Source: Spirochaetales bacterium (GTDB lineage Bacteria; Spirochaetota; Spirochaetia; DTKZ01). Taken from it: a stretch of DNA of 17,134 bases. Made by a program: the position numbers and the translations under genes. Shown here in pieces: positions 1-6,810 of this stretch. A model generated the notes under the pieces. The model was not told where the DNA came from, did no database searches, and saw nothing but the letters and a program-made list of their open reading frames with translations. The DNA is taken from assembly GCA_031274005.1 (NCBI GenBank), contig JAISQU010000230.1, positions 1-17,134 on the forward strand. The letters run 5' to 3'. Within the stretch, counting starts at the first letter, position 1. Each line of letters starts with the position of its first letter.

Positions 1-45
1 ATTTTTTGTAATGTAACAAGTTACTATATTTTTCCGCAATCTGCT

Positions 46-100
46 CTTTCACTTTTTCGACTTCTGCGACTTTGCGGTGAAAATTCTTTTCTTATGATTT
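46..100. repeat. Degenerate CGCAGAG-type dispersed repeat remnant
   Basis: On the minus strand this reads as a CACCGCAAAGTCGCAGAAG core followed by A/G-rich sequence. It resembles the short ACCGCAGAGG-CGCAGAGA repeats scattered in many bacterial genomes. A clearer relative lies near the other end of the window (16938-17000), and the flanking TTCTT...ATGATTT also resembles that copy. The minus frame is open without an ATG and would encode a Lys/Glu-rich peptide running off the window edge, but I read it as repeat rather than gene. Bases 1-45 hold a small palindrome (GTAAC-AA-GTTAC, 14-25) and nothing else I recognise. Assignment rests on pattern recognition only. Confidence 0.35.
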
Positions 101-150
101 AGACTAATCACGGTACTAGAGAGAGCTTTTTTCATCGCCCCGCGCCTTGT

Positions 151-660
151 GTGTTTTTGGGTTACACCCGCCATGAGTCTAAATTGAGCATTGCTGCGGA
201 ATTTATCGTGCTGTACAACGGCATAGAGCCGTACCCGGACGAGGACACGCTGAAATTGTCGGACGCCTTTGAGGACGCCTCCGCGCTGGGCATACCGGAA
301 GGCAGAGCGCCCGAATTGGAATTAACCGTTAAGGTATACAATATTAACAGGGGTCACAACGAACCCATAGTACGGCGGTGTGAAAAACTGGGCGGGTACA
401 GCGCCTTCATTGCCCGGGTGAGGGAGATTGAAGCCGAAATCGCCGGAGGCAGGCGGCCCCGGCAGCTTACGGAAGACGAAAAGAAAGAAGCCATGAAAAA
501 GGCGATAGCCTGGTGTATCGCCAACAATATACTGAGGTCCTTTTTGGAAACCCACGGTTCGGAGGTGGTAAATATGTTAATGACCGAATGAAAACTTGAA
601 GACGCAGTGGTAGTAGAGCGGGAAGAGGGCCGGGAAGAAGGCTTGGAAAAAGGTCGGGAG
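151..660 (+). pseudogene. Rpn-family (PD-(D/E)XK, transposase-like) remnant with in-frame TGA
   Basis: The frame encodes the C-terminal half of an Rpn-type recombination-promoting nuclease/putative transposase protein. Recognisable blocks are EFIVLYNG, then LSDAFEDA, LELTVKVYNIN, GYSAFI, AIAWCIANNIL and FLETHGSEVVNMLMTE. The frame then hits TGA at 589-591 and continues in the same register as KLEDAVVVEREEGREEGLEKGRE, which is how this family normally continues after a Trp, so the stop is most simply a TGG to TGA mutation. The N-terminal nuclease half (very roughly 150 residues in full-length members) is missing: upstream there is only repeat-like DNA, and the GTG at 151 is just the first possible start. 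After about 660 similarity to the family stops. I conclude a dead gene truncated at the 5' end, with a nonsense mutation. Family assignment is from memory of conserved blocks. Confidence 0.72.
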
Positions 661-800
661 CTGTCCTCGACGCTGCTGGCGCAGCCGCTCAATCATATTC
701 TCGAGGCGAGCCTTAAATTGAGGGCGTGGTATATGAGGCTCAGCGAATATAAGAAAGCCGGGCTGGTACGCACGGGGCTGATGGACCATGCCTTTTCCAA
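661..800 (+). other. Unassigned stretch between Rpn remnant and prfC
   Basis: The plus frame of the Rpn remnant stays open through this stretch and beyond into antisense prfC, giving a peptide with segments such as LKLRAWYMRLSEYKKAGLV. It does not look like the usual Glu/Gly-rich Rpn tail. It could be a fragment of another gene, for example a transposase C-terminus, joined during decay. I do not recognise it with confidence and see no RNA gene or convincing terminator. prfC ends at 801 on the other strand, so this is also its 3' flank. Confidence 0.3.
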
Positions 801-2387
801 TCAAAAATCCGAGGTAAAAAAATACTCTATGCCTTTTTCGGCTTCCATGGTACGGTCTATCATCCAGCGGTTGCGGGCAAGAAAAACCAGGCGGCCTTCC
901 CTGTCCCGGCAGAGTTTCGCGCTGTGCCGCCGCATAAAGTCATCCAGCGTTTTTTTGTCCCCGCACTTGAGCCAGCAGGCCGTGGTGTATTCTGTCGCCT
1001 CGAAACGGCACAGGGCCTTGTACTCGTTTTCAAGCCGGAACTGCAGAACATCAAACTGCAAAACTCCCACCACGCCCACGAGTTTTTCATTGCCTGTCAG
1101 CCGCGAAAAAAGCTGCACAACGCCTTCTTCGGCAAGCTGCTGTAGTCCTTTCTCAAGCTGTTTGGATTTCAGCGGGTCCTGATTCAAAACCGACTTGAAT
1201 ATCTGCGGAGAAAAATTTGGTATGCCGGTAAACCTCAGGTCTTCGCCTTCGGTAAGGGCGTCGCCGATTTTAAACGCTCCCGTGTCGTGCAGGCCGACAA
1301 TATCGCCGGGATACGCCTCGTCAATGACCATCCTGTCCTGGGCCATAAAGGCCGTGGGGCTGGCGGTTTTATAGGGTTTACCGGAACGAACATGCTGATA
1401 AGTTTTGTTTCGCTCAAAAACTCCGGAGCATATCCGCATAAAGGCGATTCTGTCCCTGTGCCGGGGGTCCATGTTCGCGTGAATCTTGAAGATCAGGCCC
1501 GAAAATCTGTCGTTGTAGGGGGAGACCGCATCCCCGTCTTCCAGAGGCCGGGGCCGGGGAGGGGGGGCTATGTTGACAAAACAATCAAGAAGTTCCCGTA
1601 CCCCGAAGTTATTCAGGGCGCTGCCGAAAAAAACCGGAGTCTGAAGGCCCGCAAGGTAGCGCTGCCTGTCGAAGGCCGGGTAGACGCCCTGAATCAGTTC
1701 AATTTCTTCCCGCAGTTTTTTCGCAAGACTCCCCGCCATCCGGTCAAGGCGCGGGTCGTCCAGCCCGGAAATCTCCACGCCGTCCGCTTCGCTGCGCCCG
1801 CCGTGAGGATTGAAAAAAAACAGCTTGTTTTCGTACAGGCTGTAGACTCCCTTGAAATCGCGCCCCCGACCCACGGGCCAGCTCATGGGGCACACCGTAA
1901 TATCCAGTTCTTCTTCCGCCTCGTCGAGCAGTTCCACCGGTTCGCGGCCCTCGCGGTCCATCTTGTTCATAAAGGTAATGATGGGCGTCGTGCGCATACG
2001 GCAGATTTCGCAGAGTTTACGGGTGCGCTCTTCAACGCCCTTTACCGAATCTATGACCATAAGAGCGCTGTCAACCGCCGTCAGGGTGCGGTAGGTGTCT
2101 TCGGAAAAATCGGCGTGCCCCGGCGTATCCAGAAGATTGATCTTGCGTCCGCGGTATTCAAAACCCATGACCGATGTGGAAATGGAAATGCCGCGGTCCT
2201 GCTCTATCTGCATAAAGTCCGAGGTTGTAGCGCGCGTATTCTTTTTCGATTTAACGGCCCCCGCCACATGTATGGCGCCGCCAAAAAGAAGCAGCTTCTC
2301 CGTAATGGTTGTTTTCCCCGCGTCGGGATGGCTGATAATAGCAAAGGTCAGCCGCCTGTCTATTTCTTTGCGTACTTGATCTGTCAT
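801..2387 (-). CDS. prfC: Peptide chain release factor 3 (RF3)
   Basis: RF3 is a cytoplasmic translational GTPase that removes RF1/RF2 from the ribosome after peptide release. The 528 residues match the usual length (E. coli about 529). GTP-binding motifs are in order: P-loop HPDAGKT at residues 20-26, switch I RGIS at 65-68, DTPGH at 87-91 and NKMD at 141-144. The RF3-type insertion and C-terminal domains follow, including the GVVGVLQFDVLQFRL block that separates RF3 from EF-G. The ATG lies 6 nt beyond the stop of the upstream DHH gene and no good Shine-Dalgarno sequence is visible, so translation may be coupled to that gene. Both are on the minus strand and probably co-transcribed. Intact, with no oddities. 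Confidence 0.97.
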   Translation of the reverse strand: MTDQVRKEIDRRLTFAIISHPDAGKTTITEKLLLFGGAIHVAGAVKSKKNTRATTSDFMQIEQDRGISISTSVMGFEYRGRKINLLDTPGHADFSEDTYRTLTAVDSALMVIDSVKGVEERTRKLCEICRMRTTPIITFMNKMDREGREPVELLDEAEEELDITVCPMSWPVGRGRDFKGVYSLYENKLFFFNPHGGRSEADGVEISGLDDPRLDRMAGSLAKKLREEIELIQGVYPAFDRQRYLAGLQTPVFFGSALNNFGVRELLDCFVNIAPPPRPRPLEDGDAVSPYNDRFSGLIFKIHANMDPRHRDRIAFMRICSGVFERNKTYQHVRSGKPYKTASPTAFMAQDRMVIDEAYPGDIVGLHDTGAFKIGDALTEGEDLRFTGIPNFSPQIFKSVLNQDPLKSKQLEKGLQQLAEEGVVQLFSRLTGNEKLVGVVGVLQFDVLQFRLENEYKALCRFEATEYTTACWLKCGDKKTLDDFMRRHSAKLCRDREGRLVFLARNRWMIDRTMEAEKGIEYFFTSDF

Positions 2388-2393
2388 GCTTAA

Positions 2394-3344
2394 TCAGATC
2401 TGCACAGCTTCGGACTCGCGTATGCGCTTTAACAGCTCCTTGAGTATCCCGTCCGCCTGGTCGTTGCTCACCTGACAGGTTCCCGCCCCCGCGTGACCGC
2501 CGCCTTTATAGTCCAGAGTAAGCGCGCCTATATTCACTTTGGATGTCCTGTTGAAAATGGACTTGCCTATGGCGATAACCGTATTTTTTTTATCACGGCC
2601 CCACATAATCTGTATGCTCAGGTTCGTTTCAGGATACAGGGCGTAACGGGTAAAACGGTTCCCCGCGTAAATGGTTTCTTCTCCCCGCAGATCGATAATA
2701 AGCGCCTTGTCCTCGATACGGCAGCATCTCTGTATCTGTCTGCGGGACAGTTCCTCGTGTTTGCGGTACAGCAGGATTCTCTCCTGCACGTCGGGGAGTT
2801 CCAGAATTTTGTCAAGCTCTTCGGTTTCGCACAGATCCACAAGTTTCATCATCAGGTTATAATTGGACATGTTAAAATCTTTGAAGCGCCCGAGCCCCGT
2901 ACGGGAATCGGTTATGAATCCAAGAAGAACCCAACCCGAAGGATTCATTACGTCGTTCATTGTAAAATCCGCGGAATCAATTTTATCCGCGGCCTCGATC
3001 ATGGGCAGAAAAAGAGGGGGAAAGGCCGTCCCGCCGCCGTAATAATCCCAGACAACACGGGCTGCCGAACGGGCTTCGGGGTAAATGATATGGTTCTCAC
3101 GTTTTGCGCTCCGCCGCGCCTCGCTCTCATGATGATCGAAGCACAGAAAAACGCCTTCGACATACGGCAGGTTCGTCGCTATGTCTCTGTCCGAGACCTC
3201 TATCTTTCCATCCTGCATATCCTTGGGATGAACGAATACTATCTCATCAATAAGGTCCAGGTGTTTGAGCAGCACGGCGGCCACCAGTCCGTCAAAATCG
3301 CTGCGCGTCAGCAGTCTGTATTTCTTGTTGGTATCACTTTTCAT
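2394..3344 (-). CDS. DHH-family phosphoesterase (exopolyphosphatase/nanoRNase-like)
   Basis: This 316-residue protein has the DHH phosphoesterase layout. The N-terminal DHH domain has SDFDG at residues 15-19, FDHHES with the signature DHH at 70-72 and a further acidic AAD at 118-120. The C-terminal DHHA1-type domain has the substrate-binding glycine motif GGGHAGAG at 281-288. Relatives are manganese-dependent enzymes that cleave short phosphodiester or phosphoanhydride substrates (oligoribonucleotides, cyclic dinucleotide products or polyphosphate); sequence alone does not choose between them. I start at the ATG at 3342-3344. The frame stays open further upstream, but that part is antisense to pth and resembles no domain. 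No clear Shine-Dalgarno sequence precedes this ATG. It is divergent from pth with 30 bp between starts, and prfC follows 6 nt after its stop. Confidence 0.88.
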   Translation of the reverse strand: MKSDTNKKYRLLTRSDFDGLVAAVLLKHLDLIDEIVFVHPKDMQDGKIEVSDRDIATNLPYVEGVFLCFDHHESEARRSAKRENHIIYPEARSAARVVWDYYGGGTAFPPLFLPMIEAADKIDSADFTMNDVMNPSGWVLLGFITDSRTGLGRFKDFNMSNYNLMMKLVDLCETEELDKILELPDVQERILLYRKHEELSRRQIQRCCRIEDKALIIDLRGEETIYAGNRFTRYALYPETNLSIQIMWGRDKKNTVIAIGKSIFNRTSKVNIGALTLDYKGGGHAGAGTCQVSNDQADGILKELLKRIRESEAVQI

Positions 3345-3374
3345 AATTCTTATTGTACTATACTTTAGAAAAAA

Positions 3375-3971
3375 ATGTGGGAAAAAAATCATTTTTTTAT
3401 ACAATTGCTTGTTTTTTTGGGAAACCCCGGCAAGGAATATGAAAAGACACGCCACAATGTGGCATGGATGGCCGCGGAACAGCTTCCTTTTTACGCCTCT
3501 CTCGCCTGGCAGGAGAAGTTCAAGGGCCGCTATGCCCTTACCGGCGCCGGACAGCCGGCCGGACGGCTTATTCTTCTGACGCCTCAAACCTTTATGAACC
3601 TGAGCGGAGACTGCGTGCGGGCCTGCATGAGTTTTTTCAAAATAGAAGCGGGGCGGCTGCTTGTCGTCCATGACGAGACGGAACTGCCTTTTGGTACCAT
3701 CAGCTTTCGCAGGGGAGGCGGCCTTGGCGGCCACAATGGCCTAAAATCCATCAGGAACAACCTGGGAACCGCGGACTTCTGGCGTCTGCGAATAGGCGTG
3801 GGCCGGCCGGCGCGGGGAGATGTAAGTTCCCATGTTTTGGGCAGGTTCTCCCCCGCGGAAGAACCCCTTCTTGAGGTCTGCCTGGGAAAGGTCGCGGAGA
3901 TTCTTCCGGAGTGCTGCGCAGACCCGGAAATCGGCGCTGCGGCGTACGGAAAAACGCGTGTTATTCTATAA
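3375..3971 (+). CDS. pth: Peptidyl-tRNA hydrolase
   Basis: Pth cleaves the ester bond of peptidyl-tRNAs that drop off ribosomes, recycling tRNA; it is essential in most bacteria. The 198 residues match the family (about 190-200). Conserved positions are LGNPGKEYE with Asn17, the catalytic His27 in TRHNV, Asn75 in TFMNLSG, Asp100 in VHDE and Asn121 in GGLGGHNGL; LGTADFWRLRIGVGRP follows. The ATG at 3375 gives a slightly long hydrophobic lead before LGNPG, and no Shine-Dalgarno sequence is visible. A TATACT hexamer ends only 10 nt upstream, so the transcript may have almost no leader, though no good -35 accompanies it. Divergent from the DHH gene. Confidence 0.96.
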   Translation: MWEKNHFFIQLLVFLGNPGKEYEKTRHNVAWMAAEQLPFYASLAWQEKFKGRYALTGAGQPAGRLILLTPQTFMNLSGDCVRACMSFFKIEAGRLLVVHDETELPFGTISFRRGGGLGGHNGLKSIRNNLGTADFWRLRIGVGRPARGDVSSHVLGRFSPAEEPLLEVCLGKVAEILPECCADPEIGAAAYGKTRVIL

Positions 3972-4033
3972 AGTAGTATTTTGGTGTAAGGAATTAAGAT
4001 TTTTCATGAGCTTGCCCTATCCCATCTGGACGA

Positions 4034-4064
4034 TTTCCGAAATTTGGTGTATGTTCTTTATAGA
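4034..4064 (+). promoter_or_regulatory. Possible promoter for structured leader/FecR operon
   Basis: TATAGA at 4059-4064 could serve as a -10 box, placing a transcription start near 4071, exactly where the closing stem of the downstream RNA structure begins. The -35 is poor: TTTCCG at 4034-4039 is 19 bp upstream, with no better hexamer. The main support is position relative to the structure. Confidence 0.28.
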
Positions 4065-4073
4065 TGACACACA

Positions 4074-4197
4074 GGAGCCTGTTGCGCTTAAGGCGGGGGC
4101 TGGTCGCCCAAGCGTCCCGGGTAATGTGTTTTCGGGTTTTCCCGAAAATCGCAGAACCGTCTTCGGCTCACATGTATTTAGAAGTCCGACAGGCTCC
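4074..4197 (+). ncRNA. Candidate structured RNA or 5' leader upstream of FecR gene
   Basis: The stretch folds by eye into a closed multibranch structure. The outer stem is nine perfect pairs, GGAGCCTGT (4074-4082) with ACAGGCTCC (4189-4197). Inside is one arm built from GCGCTT/AAGCGT (4084-4089 with 4110-4115) plus GGCG/CGCC (4092-4095 with 4105-4108). A second arm is closed by ATGTG (4124-4128) with CACAT (4169-4173) and carries two hairpins: TTTTCGGG/CCCGAAAA (4129-4136 with 4141-4148, TTTT loop) and a shorter CCG/CGG hairpin near 4157-4166. The FecR ATG lies 30 nt downstream with no terminator between, favouring a leader element, but a separate small RNA (6S-like or other) is possible. I could not match it to a named riboswitch. 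The structure is hand-folded. Confidence 0.5.
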
Positions 4198-4227
4198 CGG
4201 GATGCTATTCCGGTAAATGAGGTAAAA

Positions 4228-5295
4228 ATGAAACGTATAATTCTGTCATTTCTGGCGTGCGCCCTGTCGGCCGGATTTCTGGCCGCAGGCGATGGGGTTG
4301 GAGAGATTTCCTACATGGTTGCCAAAGCTACCATCACGCGGGCGGGAAAAACCTTCAACGCCGACTTCGGTACTGTCGTGGAAAATTACGACTCCATCAC
4401 GACAACGGGCAAGGGCATGGTCGAAGTTACCCTCTTTCCCGAAAGCGGCATCAATGGAACAATCAGGGTACAGCCGGGCAGCTCGCTGTATATAGAAATG
4501 GCGTCATTGCAGAACAGCAGGCAGGGGTCGGTGCAGCTTCTGTCCGGTTCGGTTTCCGCCACAGTAAAAAAACTTTCGCCCCAGTCAAAGTTCGAAGTCC
4601 GCGTCCAGGGGTCGGTCATGGGCGTCAGGGGCACTCAGTTTGAGGTCCTCCTGTCCGTGGCGGGAGATATTCTTGTGACCTGTTCAGAGGGCTTCGTAAG
4701 CTGCGAGGAACAGGAGGGGGGCAACAGCCTTTTTGCCGCGCCCGGCGTAGTCGTGGAGAGAACGGCAGAGGGCATTTTCCATGATATACCCGTACGGCTC
4801 TCCGATATTGAAACATACCGGCAGAACTGGAGTACGGAAAAAATTGAAGCCTTCAAGGGCAACGCGAACAAGGCTATCGCGGACTACGCGCGGCGCTACA
4901 TTGATTTGAAAACCCAGTTTGATCAGGTCTACCGGAATCTGCTGTCCCAAAAGACCATCCTTGATAAATGGTACAGGGAAGACGCGCGCAATCAGATTGG
5001 TTCAACGGTGGATATAATGAAAGAGAAGACCGCTCTTGCCGGGCCGCTTTTTAATATAAAAAGAGTTGTATTTCTGTTTGAACCCGTTTACTTCCGCCTT
5101 CTTGAACTTGCGCAGCTGCACGCGCAGGGTCACGGAAGGGGTTCCCTGGCGCCCGGCCTGACAAGCGACCAGTTTTTCCGCCGCCTGTCAAACGAATCGG
5201 TGGAGTTAAACGAACGCATGGCAAACATCCGGTATATTCTAAAATTGTACGCAAAGAGAAACGAAGGCGGCATTCTGATGGATGGCGCTTTCTGA
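4228..5295 (+). CDS. Secreted FecR-domain protein
   Basis: The 355-residue protein begins with a signal peptide (MKRIILSFLA, hydrophobic to about residue 20, cleavage near LAAG-D), so it is likely periplasmic or envelope-associated. Residues about 30-175 resemble a FecR domain (PF04773): repeated beta segments, the SGSVSATVKKL and FEVRVQGSVMGVRGTQFEV blocks (residues 107-140) and a closing APGVVVE. The rest (about 190-350) is mainly alpha-helical with charged stretches and no domain I recognise. The frame is open further upstream, but the ATG at 4228 has a Shine-Dalgarno GAGGT (4219-4223) and starts the signal peptide, which decides the start. In spirochaetes such proteins are usually not partners of FecI-type sigma factors, and no sigma factor or TonB receptor is here. 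It probably forms an operon with the next gene, 15 bp downstream. Confidence 0.8.
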   Translation: MKRIILSFLACALSAGFLAAGDGVGEISYMVAKATITRAGKTFNADFGTVVENYDSITTTGKGMVEVTLFPESGINGTIRVQPGSSLYIEMASLQNSRQGSVQLLSGSVSATVKKLSPQSKFEVRVQGSVMGVRGTQFEVLLSVAGDILVTCSEGFVSCEEQEGGNSLFAAPGVVVERTAEGIFHDIPVRLSDIETYRQNWSTEKIEAFKGNANKAIADYARRYIDLKTQFDQVYRNLLSQKTILDKWYREDARNQIGSTVDIMKEKTALAGPLFNIKRVVFLFEPVYFRLLELAQLHAQGHGRGSLAPGLTSDQFFRRLSNESVELNERMANIRYILKLYAKRNEGGILMDGAF

Positions 5296-5310
5296 TTCGG
5301 GAGGCATTTT

Positions 5311-5817
5311 ATGAAACGTTGTGCTCTGTTTTTTCTTGTCATCCTCGCGGCTCTGTGTCCCGCGGCGTTTTCACAGTCCCTGTCCGCGGGCGCGGGCGTG
5401 GATTTTCCGAATTATGAAAAATCCTATCTTGATATTCGCGCCCAGTATATTCACCATCTTAACCCCGATGTGGATATTACTCTGGGAAGCAGTTTCGCCA
5501 TCAGCACGCACAAGGATGGCGGGGACACCGACGCGGACTTTTTGATTCCCGTGGATCTGGGCGTGAACTTCATCTTTCCGATAAATGACACTTTCGCCTA
5601 CTATTTCGGCATAGGAGCGTCGGCCCAGTTTTTTATTCCCGAAGAAGGTACAAACAGAATCTATCCGGGGCCTTTTCTCACCGCGGGGATACGCGCGGGA
5701 GTACATCCGTACATGGAATGGTATCTGGAGGCCCGCCAGGATCTGCTTTTTGGAGAGCCGGACTGGCTGAACACATCAACGCGCCTGTCTACGGGAATCA
5801 TCTTTCCGCTGGGATAA
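5311..5817 (+). CDS. Small predicted outer-membrane beta-barrel protein
   Basis: The 168-residue protein has a clear signal peptide (MKRCALFFLVILAALCPAAFS, cleavage near residue 21). The mature part alternates hydrophobic and polar residues with many aromatics and glycines (ITLGSSFAIS, YYFGIGASAQFF, GPFLTAGIRAG, STGIIFPLG), as expected for a small beta-barrel of roughly eight strands. It lacks the typical terminal Phe, ending in FPLG. The Shine-Dalgarno GGGAGG (5299-5304) sits 6 nt before the ATG. It follows the FecR gene by 15 bp and is probably co-transcribed, so the two may act together in the envelope. It converges with the isomerase gene, whose stop is 18 bp away; I see no strong terminator between them. 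Function unknown. Confidence 0.68.
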   Translation: MKRCALFFLVILAALCPAAFSQSLSAGAGVDFPNYEKSYLDIRAQYIHHLNPDVDITLGSSFAISTHKDGGDTDADFLIPVDLGVNFIFPINDTFAYYFGIGASAQFFIPEEGTNRIYPGPFLTAGIRAGVHPYMEWYLEARQDLLFGEPDWLNTSTRLSTGIIFPLG

Positions 5818-5835
5818 ATCCGCGGGGGATATGCT

Positions 5836-6801
5836 CTATAAGCGGGCGCAAAGCTTTTTCGCGTATTCAACACTCTGCCGTATCTGCTTTTCTTCTTCTT
5901 CAACTGCCTCTTCGGCAGATAAGCCATCTTGCCGGCGGATGGTAAGCTCAATAATAATTGACGCTTCCGCATTTTGAGCGATTACTTTTTTCAGAATGGA
6001 TTCGGCGTCAAGGATTCCTTGCCCAAGAATTTGCCCTGTAAGAGTGATGCCCGCTTCCGTCTTAATCATACGAAAATCTTTTAAATGTACGGATTTTATG
6101 TAAGGCAGCATAAGAGCGAGCGTTTCCTGCGGATGTTCTAAAAAACCGACAGCGTTGGTTGAATCAAAAACCGTACCTATCAGAGGATCATTTACGCTCC
6201 GAATTACCTGTATAATCTGCGGCGTCGTAAGGTCAAAATGGTTTTCTATGCCGATATGTATTTCATATTGGCGGCATTCGTCCAACACGCTTTTCAGGTT
6301 TTCCGTGGCAGCTTCTGCCGTGCTTTCGCTGCTCTCATCCAGGCTGCCAATTACCGCACGAATAAATTTGCTGTCAAACATACGGGCAAGTCCAATATGT
6401 TTGCGGAGGTTCTCACGGGTAATGCCATTCATGCCCACTTCAACAACCAGGCCGAGCTCTTTTGTCCGGTTTGCCAGCGCGCTGATACAGGATTCCGCGC
6501 AGCCGGCATATTTTAAGTTTTCGCAAAGCTGAATACGTCCAAGACCAAGCTGCGCGGCTGCGTTGATAAAACCCATGGGAGTCATTGGGACAGATGGCAT
6601 ACAGGCCGGAATCCCCGCGTGATAACGGTACGCGAAACTCCCGATTCCCAATTGATTCGCAAGCGGGTCCATACCCCGCTCTTCAGGGCGTTTTGAACCC
6701 GGTAAGGCTTTGTTTGTTGGGGTATGGACCCGCATACAATCCATACCTTGCAGAACGACGATACCTCGCTCTTCAGGGCGAGGAGAGTCATTTTTTCGCA
6801 T
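5836..6801 (-). CDS. TIM-barrel sugar (phosphate) isomerase/epimerase, N-terminus altered by repeat
   Basis: From about residue 51 (LGIGSFAYRYHAG) this is an AP-endonuclease-2/xylose-isomerase-like TIM barrel (PF01261). Likely metal ligands are Glu186 (GIENH), Asp213 (VFDST), His239 (SVHLKDF) and Glu285 (IIIELT). The family includes sugar epimerases, isomerases and some decarboxylases of oxo-sugar acids; the exact reaction is unclear. Residues 5-49 are encoded by a palindromic repeat inserted in frame (RPEERG occurs at 8-13 and 38-43), so the natural protein probably began close to LGIGSF. The ATG at 6801, 9 nt after the dehydrogenase stop, may be the original start; an ATG inside the repeat at 6672 (residue 44) is an alternative and would give 278 residues. 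Last gene of the catabolic operon. Confidence 0.82.
   Translation of the reverse strand: MRKNDSPRPEERGIVVLQGMDCMRVHTPTNKALPGSKRPEERGMDPLANQLGIGSFAYRYHAGIPACMPSVPMTPMGFINAAAQLGLGRIQLCENLKYAGCAESCISALANRTKELGLVVEVGMNGITRENLRKHIGLARMFDSKFIRAVIGSLDESSESTAEAATENLKSVLDECRQYEIHIGIENHFDLTTPQIIQVIRSVNDPLIGTVFDSTNAVGFLEHPQETLALMLPYIKSVHLKDFRMIKTEAGITLTGQILGQGILDAESILKKVIAQNAEASIIIELTIRRQDGLSAEEAVEEEEKQIRQSVEYAKKLCARL
6651..6755 (-). repeat. Palindromic repeat, copy 1 (inside isomerase 5' end)
   Basis: The element carries perfect 15-bp inverted repeats GCGGGTCCATACCCC (6663-6677) and GGGGTATGGACCCGC (6719-6733). Their spacer is clearly homologous to that of the second copy at 17005-17110, which lies in the opposite orientation. 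Homology extends outside the inverted repeats, to GCGAATCAAT on one side and TTCTGC on the other. A related partial unit follows: ATACCTCGCTCTTCAGGGCG at 6761-6780 repeats 6671-6690 with one mismatch. Small hairpins (GGTATGG/CCATACC and a GCCC/GGGC type) lie within it. It could be a MITE or a REP/REPIN-type element. No transposase is nearby, and a target duplication is at best three bases (AAT). Confidence 0.85.
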
Positions 6802-6810
6802 AAGAGTTTC

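Noticed and set aside
1..87. Minus-strand open frame (HRKVAEVEKVKEQIAEKY...) running off the left edge
   Set aside because: It has no start codon and its first part matches the CGCAGAG-type repeat pattern, so coding is not supported, although a gene fragment cannot be excluded.
589..591. TGA as a recoded or readthrough Trp codon
   Set aside because: Other genes in the window use TGG for Trp and TGA as a real stop (FecR gene, AAA+/nuclease gene), and this gene is already truncated at its 5' end.
1287..2393. 368-residue plus-strand open frame
   Set aside because: It lies entirely antisense to prfC, a clear conserved gene, and shows no domain.
2493..3368. 291-residue plus-strand open frame
   Set aside because: It is antisense to the DHH phosphoesterase gene, with no recognisable protein features.
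3345..3734. 130-residue N-terminal extension of the DHH phosphoesterase frame
   Set aside because: It is antisense to pth, resembles no domain, and the DHH domain begins right after the ATG at 3342-3344.
4074..4197. Known riboswitch, SRP RNA, tmRNA or RNase P RNA
   Set aside because: None of the conserved motifs I know for these (B12 box, thi box, SRP GGAAGCAGC-type loop, RNase P core) is present, so it was left as an unassigned structured RNA.
3832..4227. 132-residue N-terminal extension of the FecR frame
   Set aside because: It overlaps pth in another frame and runs through the structured RNA; the ATG at 4228 has a ribosome-binding site and a signal peptide.
5818..5835. Bidirectional terminator between the barrel gene and the isomerase
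   Set aside because: Only a four-pair ATCC/GGAT stem is visible and there is no T-run, too weak to call.
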